Below are positions 1 to 9,031 of a DNA stretch of 64,000 bases, in pieces (position 1 is the stretch's first letter; every line of letters starts with the position of its first letter). Position numbers and translations under genes: made by a program. Source of the DNA: DAOTWA01 sp963702935 (GTDB lineage Bacteria > Chloroflexota > Anaerolineae > Anaerolineales > Anaerolineaceae). The stretch is taken from contig OY969772.1 in assembly GCA_963702935.1 (NCBI GenBank), forward strand, positions 4,526,001 to 4,590,000, in the 5' to 3' direction. The notes beneath the pieces are model-generated. The model was not told where the DNA came from, did no database searches, and saw nothing but the letters and a program-made list of their open reading frames with translations.

Positions 1-145
1 CCTTGGCGATCTTCTCCAGGGCAGGCGCTACCATCTTGCACGGCCCGCACCAGGGCGCCCAAAAGTCGACCACCACAGGCAAGCTGGACTGTAGCACAAC
101 TTTATCAAAAGCAGCATCGGTTACATGTAACGGTTCGTCGATCAT
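1..145 (-). CDS. Thioredoxin, C-terminal part cut off by the window edge
   Basis: The minus strand from 145 reads a thioredoxin N-terminus of about 48 residues before the window ends. It contains the classic active site WCGPCK preceded by VVDFWAP, which is the thioredoxin fold signature for dithiol-disulfide exchange in the cytoplasm. The ATG at 145-143 has a GGAG ribosome site just upstream. The C-terminal half of the protein lies outside the window. It follows cobO in the same direction after about 170 bases, in which I see no other gene. Confidence 0.9.
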   Translation of the reverse strand, partial: MIDEPLHVTDAAFDKVVLQSSLPVVVDFWAPWCGPCKMVAPALEKIAK

Positions 146-318
146 ATTCACTCCATTTCCAGGTGTTTTGGTTACCATCCATAAATGATTAAATTATTGA
201 GCGCAGGAAAGTAGCTGGCTATCCATATTCATAATAGATGCGCGAAACCCCAAAAAGTTGCATGGCTCGTTCATTGAGTTCGAGTTTATGGAACTATCCT
301 CGCCCGGCTTGGGGCCTC

Positions 319-876
319 TCAAAACTCTATTCCCCGCTGGGCTTTCACCCCCCGCTCGAAGGGGTGCTTGACGTTCACCATCTCGGTCACCAGGTCGGCG
401 TATTCGATCAAGGCCCGGGGGGCGTTGCGCCCGGTGACGATCAAATGCAAGCCGGCCGGTTTGTGCTCTCGCAGCCAGCCCAGCACCTCCGCTGTATTCA
501 GCCAGCCCAGCGTCAAGGCGTAGGTAAACTCGTCCAGCAGCACCAGATCGTATGCTCCCCTGGCGATCTTCTCCTGCGCCAGCTCCCAGGCTTCCCGCGC
601 CCTGGCGATGCCCTCTTCCTCCGCCTTCGCCTGCCAGGTAAAGCCCTCGCCCAGGGTATGCCACTCGATTCCCAGCTTACGGGCCGCCTTGACTTCGCCC
701 CACTGGCCGTTCTTGTTCTTGATGAACTGGATCACGCAGGCGCGCAGGCCCTGGCCGTAGGCGCGCAAGAGGATACCCAGGGCGGCCGTGGTCTTGCCCT
801 TGCCGGCGCCGGTATGCACGATCACTAAGCCCTGCTTATGTGCATCCTCTCCATCGTTTTGTGAATGGTTATCCAT
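319..876 (-). CDS. cobO: Cob(I)yrinic acid a,c-diamide adenosyltransferase
   Basis: This 185-residue protein transfers the 5'-deoxyadenosyl group of ATP to cob(I)alamin or its precursors, making adenosylcobamides. The P-loop GAGKGKTT sits at residues 23-30, and the later motif LVLLDEFTYAL matches the Walker B-like strand of the CobA/CobO/BtuR family. Length is typical. Its ATG overlaps the stop of the upstream MFS gene by one base, so the two are probably translated together. It complements the cobT-cobS-cobU salvage genes 15 kb away. Confidence 0.93.
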   Translation of the reverse strand: MDNHSQNDGEDAHKQGLVIVHTGAGKGKTTAALGILLRAYGQGLRACVIQFIKNKNGQWGEVKAARKLGIEWHTLGEGFTWQAKAEEEGIARAREAWELAQEKIARGAYDLVLLDEFTYALTLGWLNTAEVLGWLREHKPAGLHLIVTGRNAPRALIEYADLVTEMVNVKHPFERGVKAQRGIEF

Positions 877-2372
877 TAATCGTCCCCTGTGAGGTAATCC
901 GGTTGAACGGCGATTTTCTTGCGGCGGAAATCGGTCACGAAAGCCAGGATGGCGATCAGCAAGGCGGTCGTGACGCCAACCGCCGCCGCGTGGAAGGCCA
1001 GGTGCGTGCCGGCCACCAGGGCAAAAGCCGGGGCGAGGGTCACGTCCACGCCGGCGGACAGGTGGGCCGAAGCCAGCACCCCCGTGCTGAATAACACGCC
1101 CATCAGGGGCAGCCCCGTCGTCTGGCCCAGCAGGCGCGTCAGAGACAACAGGCCCGAGGCGATCCCCAGGCGTTCCTTGGGAACGGCGCCCATGATGGCG
1201 GAGTTATTGGGAGCCATGAACATCCCCATTCCCAGCCCAATGGGAATCATGTGCAGGACGAAACCGACCTGGCTGGTATCCATTTGCAAGGCTCCCAGGG
1301 TGAGGCAGCCAATCGTCACGACGATCAGCCCCATGATGCTGGTGATGCGCGAGCCGATGCGATCCGAGAGCGCCCCGGCCAGGGGCGCCACGATGCTCAA
1401 TCCGATCGGATCGATCATCATCAAAATCCCCACCAGCACCGTGGGATACCCCTTGACCAGTTGCAGGTAATACGGCAGGATGAACAGACCCGCCAGCACG
1501 GTTGAGACCAGCAATCCCATCAGCAGGTTGAGGTCGAACAGGAAGCTCCGGAACAGGCTCAAGTCGATCATGGGCTGCTCGACGCGGCGTTCGACCTGAA
1601 TGAATACGATGATCCCCAGCAGCCCGGCGCCCATCAAGAGCTGCACGGGCAGTTGGGCAAACCCCATATCCTGCCCCAGGGTCATGGCCAGCGCATACAC
1701 GCCCAACGCTACGAATAAGATGACCGCGCCGGCCAGGTCGAAGCGCTGTTGCGTGTCGACTACGTGCAGATTGGGCACGAAGCGCGCCACGAAGATCAGG
1801 CTGACCAGGCCCAGCGGCACGTTCACCAGGAAGACCCAATGCCAGCCCAGGGTGCCGATGACCAGGCCGCCCAGGGGCGGCCCCATGGCGATGCCCACCG
1901 CCATGATGCTGCCCAGCAGCCCCAACGCTTTGCCGCGCTCCTGAGCCGGAAAGACCTGGGTAACGATGGCGAATCCCAGGGACGCAGTCAACGCCGCGCC
2001 CAGGCCCTGCAAGGCGCGAAAACCGATCAGCATGTAAATCGAGGACGACAGCGCGCACAATAAGGACCCCAGCGTAAACAAGGCCAGGCCCCAGGAGTAC
2101 AGCTTCTTCTTGTTGTACATATCGCCCAGGCGCGCGGTTCCCAGCGTCAAAGCCGTCATGATCAGGCCATAGCTGAGCACCACCCACTCGACGGTAGACA
2201 TGCTGGTGACGAAATATTCCTCCAGGGTAGGCAAAGAAATATTCACGATGCTGGCGTCGATGGTGCCCATCAAGGTGCCCAAACCGACTCCGATCAGGAC
2301 GAACCACTTGGCAGAGTTGCGCGATGCAGGCTCAGAGGATGTTGTAGGAGGTGTAGATGCGGGTGATCTCAT
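876..2372 (-). CDS. MFS transporter, DHA2 (14-TMS) drug:proton antiporter type
   Basis: A protein of about 498 residues, largely hydrophobic, with the length and segment pattern of the 14-helix DHA2 (EmrB/QacA) branch of the major facilitator superfamily. The motif ARLGDMYNKKKLY after the second helix matches the conserved MFS loop, and VNVPLGL is typical of DHA2 members. I prefer the ATG at 2372 over an upstream TTG because it places MRSPAS before the first helix, although neither has a strong ribosome site. The substrate is unknown. Coupling to cobO makes a cobamide precursor or a methylated compound conceivable, but nothing in the sequence shows this. Confidence 0.85.
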   Translation of the reverse strand: MRSPASTPPTTSSEPASRNSAKWFVLIGVGLGTLMGTIDASIVNISLPTLEEYFVTSMSTVEWVVLSYGLIMTALTLGTARLGDMYNKKKLYSWGLALFTLGSLLCALSSSIYMLIGFRALQGLGAALTASLGFAIVTQVFPAQERGKALGLLGSIMAVGIAMGPPLGGLVIGTLGWHWVFLVNVPLGLVSLIFVARFVPNLHVVDTQQRFDLAGAVILFVALGVYALAMTLGQDMGFAQLPVQLLMGAGLLGIIVFIQVERRVEQPMIDLSLFRSFLFDLNLLMGLLVSTVLAGLFILPYYLQLVKGYPTVLVGILMMIDPIGLSIVAPLAGALSDRIGSRITSIMGLIVVTIGCLTLGALQMDTSQVGFVLHMIPIGLGMGMFMAPNNSAIMGAVPKERLGIASGLLSLTRLLGQTTGLPLMGVLFSTGVLASAHLSAGVDVTLAPAFALVAGTHLAFHAAAVGVTTALLIAILAFVTDFRRKKIAVQPDYLTGDD

Positions 2373-2498
2373 TTCGTAGGAGCGTCTCAAGGTAAGATAG
2401 TTGTAAGCAGGATCCTCGCGCCGGGCAGCCCGCCGGCCGCCCGGCCACGCGTGCGCTGGTCTCGCTGTGGAATCACGAAACCGGGGAGGTTTTGCAGC

Positions 2499-3173
2499 TC
2501 AACGCCGGGGATTTTTCTGTAGCAATGCCTGGCACTGGTGCACGCCGGCCATGGCGTCCGTCACCCAGGCATCCGCGCCAATCCACTGGCTCACGTCAGC
2601 CGTGAGCTGCCCCCCGCCAATGATGACCGGCGTAGAAGCAATGCGCGCGTCCGCGCAGGCGCGCACCAGTCGCACCGTATCTCTCATGCCGTCATACGAG
2701 GTGGCCAGTAAGCCCGAAAGGCCGATGATGTCCGGGCGCAGCCTGGCCGCCTGGTTTAGAAATTCTTGCGGAGGCACGTTCACCCCCAGGTCCTGCACGA
2801 TAAATCCATAACTGGTCAGCAACAGGCTGGCGATGTTCTTGCCGATGTCGTGAATGTCCCCCCTGACCGTCCCGATCAGAATCAAGCCCGACCCACTCCC
2901 GCTGATGTTCGCCTTGATGGTTGGGGTCAGGATTTCCATCGCCTGGCTGAAGATCTCCCCACCCATGATTAGCCCGGACAGAAAGTATTCCCGGCGTTCA
3001 TAGCGCTCGCCGACGCCTCGCAGCCCTTCCTGGCAATCTTCGACGATTTCGAGAGGGTCATCGTGGCTGCTGATCCGCGCTCGCACCAGGTCGAGCGCTT
3101 CTCCTTCTTGGAGGTCGATGATCTTTTGGACGAGCTCAGCCCGATGGCCGGGCAAGGGTGAATCTGGAGCCAT
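2499..3173 (-). CDS. Methyltransferase corrinoid protein (CP1)
   Basis: This 224-residue protein has the two-domain layout of methyltransferase corrinoid proteins: a helical cap (residues about 10-90) and a Rossmann-like B12 domain. The cobalt-ligand motif GDIHDIGKN places the lower-ligand histidine at residue 108, with the later SGLL and IIGGG motifs of the DxHxxG family. It would carry a methyl group between a substrate methyltransferase and a THF-dependent methyltransferase. The ATG at 3173 has a GAAAGGG ribosome site; a longer frame reaches back into the regulator gene and is less likely. No MT-I gene adjoins it. It pairs with the upstream GntR gene as CP3 does with its own regulator. Confidence 0.9.
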   Translation of the reverse strand: MAPDSPLPGHRAELVQKIIDLQEGEALDLVRARISSHDDPLEIVEDCQEGLRGVGERYERREYFLSGLIMGGEIFSQAMEILTPTIKANISGSGSGLILIGTVRGDIHDIGKNIASLLLTSYGFIVQDLGVNVPPQEFLNQAARLRPDIIGLSGLLATSYDGMRDTVRLVRACADARIASTPVIIGGGQLTADVSQWIGADAWVTDAMAGVHQCQALLQKNPRR

Positions 3174-3205
3174 AGTGGGCCCTTTCTCAGATCTTGTCGA
3201 AGGAG

Positions 3206-3973
3206 TTAATCCTGAATACCCACGCTCGTGGTGAGATGTAGCCGGTCGCCCGGGATGGTAAACCAGCCCCAACTGATCGGGCGATTGTTGAAATCTCTGA
3301 AAAGGTGCTCGAGGTGGAAGGCCGCCGCCGGCGTGGACTGTTGCAAATACTCAGCCTCTTCCTCGTTCATCAAGGTAACGTCGATTCTCAACTGGCCGCA
3401 CTTGACCAGCGCGTCCTCTCCACTGGTGAACAGGCCCTGCAGAGAGGTCACGTCCATCTCCGATTCCAGGATCGGGCGGGTCGGATCGTAGATCAAATAG
3501 GCGCGGTGAAAAAAGACCGGCTGGCCATCTCGCGTGAATAAGCGGCAGATGTAAATGGTTGGAGACCCAATGGGCAAATCCAGCTTGTGGGCGATGCGCT
3601 CGTCCGCCGCCACGATGTGCACTTCCAGCAGCTTGACGATGTTCTCGGCGCCTTGCTTGAAAAGATCGTGGAGGTCTTGCAGATCGAAGATCGCAGTGCT
3701 CAGCTCCAGTTCTTTGACGAAGGTGCCGCGTCCTTGCGAAGTGTTGACTACCCCCTGGTCGGCCAAGATGTTGATGCAGCGCCGCACCGTCATCGGGCTG
3801 ATGCCATAAAGCTGGGTCAACTGCGCCTCAGAGGGGATCTGGTCACCCGGGCGGAAGACGCCATCCACGATCTGCCGGCGTAAGATATTGGCTAACTGAA
3901 CGTAAGCCGGTTCGTAAGATTTGCGATCGATCTCGTATAAATCTTTTGAGGAATTCCGAATTTCTTGATTCAT
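3206..3973 (-). CDS. GntR-family regulator with UTRA domain (GntR1)
   Basis: A 255-residue protein with a winged-helix GntR domain (residues about 20-90; motifs RPGDQIPSE and MTVRR, ending GRGTFVK) and a C-terminal UTRA ligand-binding domain. It is clearly a paralogue of the regulator at 25142-25915; both share SYEPAY, QLANILR, PSEAQL and SPMTVRR. It sits inside the methyl-THF operon, immediately upstream of CP1, so it may sense the methylated substrate or a folate/cobamide intermediate. Its own operator is not obvious, because no promoter-like gap lies directly upstream. Confidence 0.92.
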   Translation of the reverse strand: MNQEIRNSSKDLYEIDRKSYEPAYVQLANILRRQIVDGVFRPGDQIPSEAQLTQLYGISPMTVRRCINILADQGVVNTSQGRGTFVKELELSTAIFDLQDLHDLFKQGAENIVKLLEVHIVAADERIAHKLDLPIGSPTIYICRLFTRDGQPVFFHRAYLIYDPTRPILESEMDVTSLQGLFTSGEDALVKCGQLRIDVTLMNEEEAEYLQQSTPAAAFHLEHLFRDFNNRPISWGWFTIPGDRLHLTTSVGIQD

Positions 3974-3979
3974 CTACTG

Positions 3980-4291
3980 TTAATTTGTGATCTTGATAGT
4001 TGCCTCGCCCGGCAGAGCCAGGCGTGCTGCGACCTCCACGGCTTTGATGATCCCTACGGGAACCGGGCAAGCCGTATGGCTGCAATACTTTGCGCCGGCT
4101 TGCAAGGTCGCTGGCATTTCACGCCGGAAAGAGATCTCCTGGAAGGGATTGACCTCGGTCAATTCTTGAGCCAGCCTCTGGATGGCCTTGCATTCGCTGG
4201 TGATGGATATCTTGCACACCTTGCCTTCCATGGTCGCTTCGACGATCGTAGTAAAGCCACAATTTCCGGGATGAATTTCTGCTTTAGCCAT
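3980..4291 (-). CDS. Small conserved Cys-containing protein of unknown function
   Basis: A 103-residue soluble protein beginning MAKAEIHPGNCGF. It has conserved-looking cysteines at NCGF, VCKIS, SECKA and in YCSHTACPVP, which could bind a metal or FeS centre. I recall similar small proteins (possibly DUF6951) near corrinoid methyltransferases, but cannot confirm that here. It lies 19 bases after folC and 6 bases before the GntR1 start, so it belongs to the methyl-THF operon. Function unknown; a role in corrinoid or folate C1 handling is inferred from position only. Confidence 0.75.
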   Translation of the reverse strand: MAKAEIHPGNCGFTTIVEATMEGKVCKISITSECKAIQRLAQELTEVNPFQEISFRREMPATLQAGAKYCSHTACPVPVGIIKAVEVAARLALPGEATIKITN

Positions 4292-4310
4292 TTACCTTTA
4301 TCCTTTTAAA

Positions 4311-5711
4311 CTACCAGGCGTTCAGCGGCGCGCTTGGCTGAGGCTCGATCCTCTGCCAGGCCGCCCGCGCCGCGGCAGCCACGAAGAGCGATCCGGTGGC
4401 GACCACGACGGCCTCGCCCCCGGCCGCTTGCAGGGCCGCCAGGAGCGCGTTCTCGATGGGCAGCACGGAGCGGGCCGGGCAGCCAAATTGGTGCGCCAGA
4501 TCGACGATCGCTCCCGCCGACAAGGCTCTCGGGTGGATGGCTTCGGTAGCGATCACCCGTTGCACCCGTGGGATCAGCGCAGTGAATATCCCGCGCACGT
4601 CCTTATCCTCAGAGGCTCCAAACAATAAGATTACCGGGCGGCCCGGGAAATAATCGTCCAGGGCCAGGCGCAGCTTGAGCGCCGAGTCGGCGTTGTGGGC
4701 CGAATCCACCACGAAGGGCGGGTCGCGGCGTAAGACCTCGAAGCGCGCCGGCCAGAAGACGTTCCTGAAGCCCTGGCGGATGTCTTCCGCCTCGATCTCC
4801 AGGCCCTGCTCCCGCGCAGTCATCAGGGCCGCGTAGGCGGTGGCGGCGTTCTCCACCTGGTGGTAGCCTAGAAGCGGGATGTCCAGGCGCAGCGGTTCCC
4901 AGGCTGCCTCGCCCGTGGACTCGATGTAAGCGCTCACCAAAGATTGTTGCTCCGCCGGCCAGACCATGAAGGATTGCCCATCCAGCGAGTGCGCGATCGG
5001 CGCGAATAAGAAGTCCTCTCCGACCAGGGTCAGAGGGGAATTGCGCTCGTGTGCAGTCTGCTGGATGACTTTCAGGGCCTCCTCTTTTTGCGGGGCCGAT
5101 ACGATGGGTCGCCCCGGCTTGATGATGCCGGCTTTTTCAGCGGCGATCTTGGCCAGGGTATCCCCCAGGACGGCCATGTGATCGAAAGAAAGGGCGGTGA
5201 TGACCGCCACGATCGGGTCGACCACGTTCGTAGAATCCAGGCGCCCTCCCAGGCCCACTTCGATGACCGCCGCGGTCGCCTTCCTGCGCGAGAAATACAG
5301 GAAGCCCAACGCAGTCGTGATCTCGAAGGTGGTCAGATCGGCCACCTTCTCTATAGAGGGCCTGATCTCGTCGACCAGGGCGACTAGCTCAGCGTGTAAA
5401 ATGGGTTGGCCGTCGACCTGAATTCGTTCGGCGTAATCGTGCAGGTGGGGCGACGTATACAAGCCCGTGCAGTACCCGGCCGCCTGGAGTACACTGGCGC
5501 ACAACGCGGATACCGATCCTTTGCCCTTCGTCCCCGCCACGTGGATCACCGGGGTATCCCGCTGCGGGTTCCCCAGTAGATCCAGCAACTGGCGCATGCG
5601 CTCCAGGTTGTATTTCTCGGGCGCGAAGCGCAGGAAGCGCGTCAGGCTGAAATCGGTGAAGGTATTCAGGTAATCCAGTGTATCTTGGTACGACCGGGTA
5701 CTCATGGACAT
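4311..5711 (-). CDS. folC: Bifunctional folylpolyglutamate synthase / dihydrofolate synthase
   Basis: A 466-residue Mur-ligase-type enzyme that adds glutamate to folates, using ATP. The P-loop GTKGKGSVSA near residue 60, the motif SPHLHDYAERI and the later FVVDSAHNADS are all characteristic of FolC. Its place between folD and a corrinoid-system gene suggests polyglutamylation of the THF pool that this operon uses. Two close ATGs (5711 and 5705) could start it; the first is kept. The gene lies 24 bases downstream of folD. Confidence 0.95.
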   Translation of the reverse strand: MSMSTRSYQDTLDYLNTFTDFSLTRFLRFAPEKYNLERMRQLLDLLGNPQRDTPVIHVAGTKGKGSVSALCASVLQAAGYCTGLYTSPHLHDYAERIQVDGQPILHAELVALVDEIRPSIEKVADLTTFEITTALGFLYFSRRKATAAVIEVGLGGRLDSTNVVDPIVAVITALSFDHMAVLGDTLAKIAAEKAGIIKPGRPIVSAPQKEEALKVIQQTAHERNSPLTLVGEDFLFAPIAHSLDGQSFMVWPAEQQSLVSAYIESTGEAAWEPLRLDIPLLGYHQVENAATAYAALMTAREQGLEIEAEDIRQGFRNVFWPARFEVLRRDPPFVVDSAHNADSALKLRLALDDYFPGRPVILLFGASEDKDVRGIFTALIPRVQRVIATEAIHPRALSAGAIVDLAHQFGCPARSVLPIENALLAALQAAGGEAVVVATGSLFVAAAARAAWQRIEPQPSAPLNAW

Positions 5712-5735
5712 TACTTTCGAGGACGAATCGACCGC

Positions 5736-6614
5736 TTACGGATTCTGCAACTGGGCAGCGTGCAGGGTGTTCCGCATCAACATGGCGATGGTCATGGGGC
5801 CGACCCCACCCGGCACGGGCGTGATCCAACCGGCCACTTCCTTGGCTTCCTGGAAGCACACGTCGCCCACCAGGCGATGCCCGCTCTTGCGGGTGGCGTC
5901 GGGCACGGAGTTGATGCCCACGTCGATGATCGCCGCGCCGGGCTTGATCCAATCGCCGCGCACCATCTCGACCTTGCCGATGGCGGCGATCAAGATGTCC
6001 GCCTGCCGCACCACCCCCGGCAGGTCCCGGGTGCGCGAGTGGCACACCGTGACGGTGGCGTTCTTGCCGATCAGCAGGAGAGCCGCCGGCATCCCCACGA
6101 TGTTCGAGCGCCCCAACACCACCGCGTTGGCGCCCTCGATTTTCACCCCGGATTGCTCCAGCAAATAGATGCAGCCGTAAGGAGTGCACGGCACGAACAG
6201 CGGCTCGCGCCCCTTCTGCGCCAGGCGCCCGATGTTGAGCGGTGAAAAGCCGTCCACGTCTTTCTCGATGTTGATCAACTGCAAGACGCGCTCTTCGTCC
6301 AGGTGGGCCGGCATGGGCAACTGCACCAGGATCCCACTGACGGCCGGGTCCGCGTTCAGCTTGCGCACCAACGTCTCCAGCTCTGCCTGGCTGGTGTTCT
6401 CGGGCAGGTGGTGGCTCACCGAGCCCATCCCCAATTCCTGGCAGGCCTTTCCCTTGGAGGTTACGTAAGCCACCGAATCGGGCCTGTCTCCGACCAGCAC
6501 GGTCGCCAGGGTCGGCTGAGGTTTCCCGGCGGCTGTGCGCCTGGCTACTTCTGCGGCGACTTCTTCACGCACTTTTTGAGCAATTGCTTTTCCGTCGATA
6601 ATTTGAGCAGTCAT
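5736..6614 (-). CDS. folD: Methylenetetrahydrofolate dehydrogenase / methenyltetrahydrofolate cyclohydrolase
   Basis: A 292-residue enzyme that interconverts methylene-THF, methenyl-THF and formyl-THF with a pyridine nucleotide. Visible FolD signatures include GILVQLPMPAH, KDVDGFSPLN, the nucleotide-binding VVLGRSNIVGMP and the C-terminal ITPVPGGVGPMT. Length is normal. The ATG at 6614 has an AAAGGA ribosome site. It stands between a formate channel and folC, as part of a complete folate C1 branch with fhs and metVF upstream. Confidence 0.97.
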   Translation of the reverse strand: MTAQIIDGKAIAQKVREEVAAEVARRTAAGKPQPTLATVLVGDRPDSVAYVTSKGKACQELGMGSVSHHLPENTSQAELETLVRKLNADPAVSGILVQLPMPAHLDEERVLQLINIEKDVDGFSPLNIGRLAQKGREPLFVPCTPYGCIYLLEQSGVKIEGANAVVLGRSNIVGMPAALLLIGKNATVTVCHSRTRDLPGVVRQADILIAAIGKVEMVRGDWIKPGAAIIDVGINSVPDATRKSGHRLVGDVCFQEAKEVAGWITPVPGGVGPMTIAMLMRNTLHAAQLQNP

Positions 6615-6624
6615 GGATTCCTTT

Positions 6625-7515
6625 CTACTTGTTGGATTCCAGATTGGATGGAGCCAGAGATTCTTGCTTGACTTCGGCTTTCTCCTTCATCAGGTAGATG
6701 AACCAGTACACCACGGCTACCAGGCCGGCCCCGCCGATGATATTCCCGATCGTAACCGGCAATAAATTGTGCACCAGGAACGAGCCCCAGGTCAGGCTAG
6801 AAAGGTCGATTTTATGCGCGATGGCAAAGGCCGGGTCGAAAGCCTTGATGAACAAGCCGTAGGGCACGAAATACATATTGGCGACACTGTGCTCGAAAGA
6901 GGCGGCCACAAAGGCGGTAATGGGGAACAGGACGGAAAGGATCTTATCCGTCGTGCTGCGGGCGCTGTAGGTCATCCAGATCGCCAGGCAAACCAGGGCA
7001 TTACACAGGATTCCCAGGGCCACCGCCTGGATAAAGCTGTATCCCACCTTGCCCACCGCGATCTTCAAGGCCGCTTCTCCGATCCCCCCACCCCCGAAGG
7101 TATATTGCTTGCTCATGAAGACCAGCAGCGCCGTGCCGATGGACCCGACGAAGTTGCCCGCGTAAACGATGCCCCAGTTACGCAGCAGCTCGCCGGTGCT
7201 GATCTTGCGGCTGGCCCAGGCCATGACGATCAGGTTGTTCCCGGTGAACAGCTCGGCTCCCCCTACCACGACCAGGATCAGTCCTAGACAAAAGACCAGA
7301 CCAATGAGCAAGCGGGCCACACCGTAGGGCACTGTGGAAGTGCCGGCGGCGATGGTCGTAGCAAACATGGCTCCCAGGCCGATGAAGGCTCCCGCCAGGA
7401 TCGCCAGCGCGAACAACGGAGAAAATGGCATTCTGGCCTTGCGCACGCCGATTGATTCGGCCTTCTCCGCCATTTCTTGGGGCACTAACGCATCGATGCT
7501 AATTTCTTGTGGCAT
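6625..7515 (-). CDS. Formate/nitrite transporter family channel
   Basis: A 296-residue membrane protein of the FocA/NirC (FNT) family, which forms pentameric channels for small monovalent anions. It shows about six hydrophobic segments and the family motifs GAFIGLGAMF in the first helix, ELFTGNN and NFVGSIG. The N-terminus before the first helix is cytoplasmic-like. Because it lies within an operon whose other enzymes make or use formate (fhs, folD), formate is the most likely substrate. Direction of transport cannot be told from sequence, but export would suit methyl oxidation. Confidence 0.93.
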   Translation of the reverse strand: MPQEISIDALVPQEMAEKAESIGVRKARMPFSPLFALAILAGAFIGLGAMFATTIAAGTSTVPYGVARLLIGLVFCLGLILVVVGGAELFTGNNLIVMAWASRKISTGELLRNWGIVYAGNFVGSIGTALLVFMSKQYTFGGGGIGEAALKIAVGKVGYSFIQAVALGILCNALVCLAIWMTYSARSTTDKILSVLFPITAFVAASFEHSVANMYFVPYGLFIKAFDPAFAIAHKIDLSSLTWGSFLVHNLLPVTIGNIIGGAGLVAVVYWFIYLMKEKAEVKQESLAPSNLESNK

Positions 7516-7530
7516 GTATTCTCCAATGCT

Positions 7531-9012
7531 TTATGATTTAATTCCAACCGGCTCTGGTAACACAAAATCCTTGGGCAATAAACCGGCGTCGCTCACGATA
7601 CGCGGCACGATCTGCTCCCAACCGACCGCCATCAGGTGCACGCCGTTCACGCCCTGTTTCCCTTTGACTTTCTCGATGATCTCCAGCGCGATCTGCACGC
7701 CTTCTTCCGCCGCATTGCCTTTGGCGTCGGCGGCTTCCATGCGCTTCAAGACCGCTTCGGGGATGAACACCCCCGGCACTTCATCGTTCATGAATCTCGC
7801 CATTTTGAGCGACTTGAGCGGAGTGATCCCGATCAGGATGTACACCTTGTCCAGGATATTCCGCTTGGCGATCTCGTTCAGCCAGATGTCCAGGTGGTCC
7901 ACGTCGTAAACTACGTTGGTCTGGAAGAACTGCGCCCCCGCATTGACTTTCTTTTGCTCGCGGAGGGCCTGGAAACGCGGCTCGGAGGCAAACGGGGAAG
8001 CCGCCGCCCCCAGGAAATACTGAGGGGGCGTTTTCAGCTCGCGCCCGTCCAGGTATTTGGCATCGTCCCGCAAGCGCCGCAAGATCCACAACATCTGGAT
8101 CGAGTCCAGGTCGAAGATGTCCATGCGTCCCCGCGGGCCCGGCGAAAGCCTCATGCTGTCGCCGGTCAGGCACAACACGTTGCGGATGCCCAACGCGCTG
8201 GCTCCCAGGACTTCGCCTTGCAGGCCGACCCGCGTGCGATCGCGCGCCGCCACCTGCAACACCGGCTCGGCCCCCTGTTGAACGGCCAGCGTGCTGCACG
8301 CCAGAGAGGACATGCGCGGGGTCGCCGAGGCGCTGTCCGTGAAATTGACGGCCGCCACGTACGGCTTGAGCAGATCGATATTGCTGTCCAGCTTTTTCGT
8401 AGAGAGGGACAGCGGCGGCTGGATCTCGGCCGTGACCACGAACTCACCCGCTTTCAGGCGTCGCTCCAGCTCCGAGACCGGCTGGCTGTACTGCGGAGCG
8501 TGGTATTCGGCGTCGCCCTGCCACCAATCCGGCTGGCGCACCGGCTGGAAGACTCCATCCCAGGTCGTCACTCGCTTCTTGGCGTCCAACGACAGCAGCC
8601 CGCTGATCACCTTGCCGGTGCCGTTTTCTTTGATCTGGTGAACCACGTCGCTCACCGGCTCGCCGCCCACCTTCTCCCAGTCCAGGGGCGGCAAGACTTC
8701 CAGCAGCTTCTCCTCCCGGCCCATGCGGAATGCCCGATCGTAGATGTGGTACCAGATGCACGGGCGGGTCTCGTCTACGTAACAACGCTCCGAGGTCGAG
8801 CCCCCACAGGGACCATTGCGCAACCCTTTCGGGCATTCCATAGGGCAGATAAAGGCGGTCTCTTGCAGGAGGCAATTGCCACATTGACGGCAGCCCCACA
8901 AGGGCCCTTTGATCATCAGCTCCAGAGTCTCCATGACGCGATTCCCAAAGGTGTCCCGTTTGAAGGGAAGATAGGGCGGTTGCCAGCGGCGGCCAGGGGT
9001 CAAAAGTGGCAT
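7531..9012 (-). CDS. Fused MetV-MetF methylenetetrahydrofolate reductase
   Basis: A 493-residue protein. The first roughly 110 residues carry a cysteine-rich MetV-type domain (motifs WGCRQCGNC, CPMECPKGLRNGPCGG). The rest, from about residue 150, is a MetF-type TIM barrel (VVTAEIQPP, VNFTDSASATPRMSS, NVLCLTGD, FFQTNVVYD). It would reduce methylene-THF to methyl-THF, or run in reverse. In acetogens such as Moorella the two parts are separate genes, metV and metF. The ATG at 9012 is chosen because GAGGAGG lies just upstream; a longer frame beginning at 9159 would overlap fhs and is rejected. Confidence 0.93.
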   Translation of the reverse strand: MPLLTPGRRWQPPYLPFKRDTFGNRVMETLELMIKGPLWGCRQCGNCLLQETAFICPMECPKGLRNGPCGGSTSERCYVDETRPCIWYHIYDRAFRMGREEKLLEVLPPLDWEKVGGEPVSDVVHQIKENGTGKVISGLLSLDAKKRVTTWDGVFQPVRQPDWWQGDAEYHAPQYSQPVSELERRLKAGEFVVTAEIQPPLSLSTKKLDSNIDLLKPYVAAVNFTDSASATPRMSSLACSTLAVQQGAEPVLQVAARDRTRVGLQGEVLGASALGIRNVLCLTGDSMRLSPGPRGRMDIFDLDSIQMLWILRRLRDDAKYLDGRELKTPPQYFLGAAASPFASEPRFQALREQKKVNAGAQFFQTNVVYDVDHLDIWLNEIAKRNILDKVYILIGITPLKSLKMARFMNDEVPGVFIPEAVLKRMEAADAKGNAAEEGVQIALEIIEKVKGKQGVNGVHLMAVGWEQIVPRIVSDAGLLPKDFVLPEPVGIKS

Positions 9013-9031
9013 GATTACCTCCTCGTTAGGC

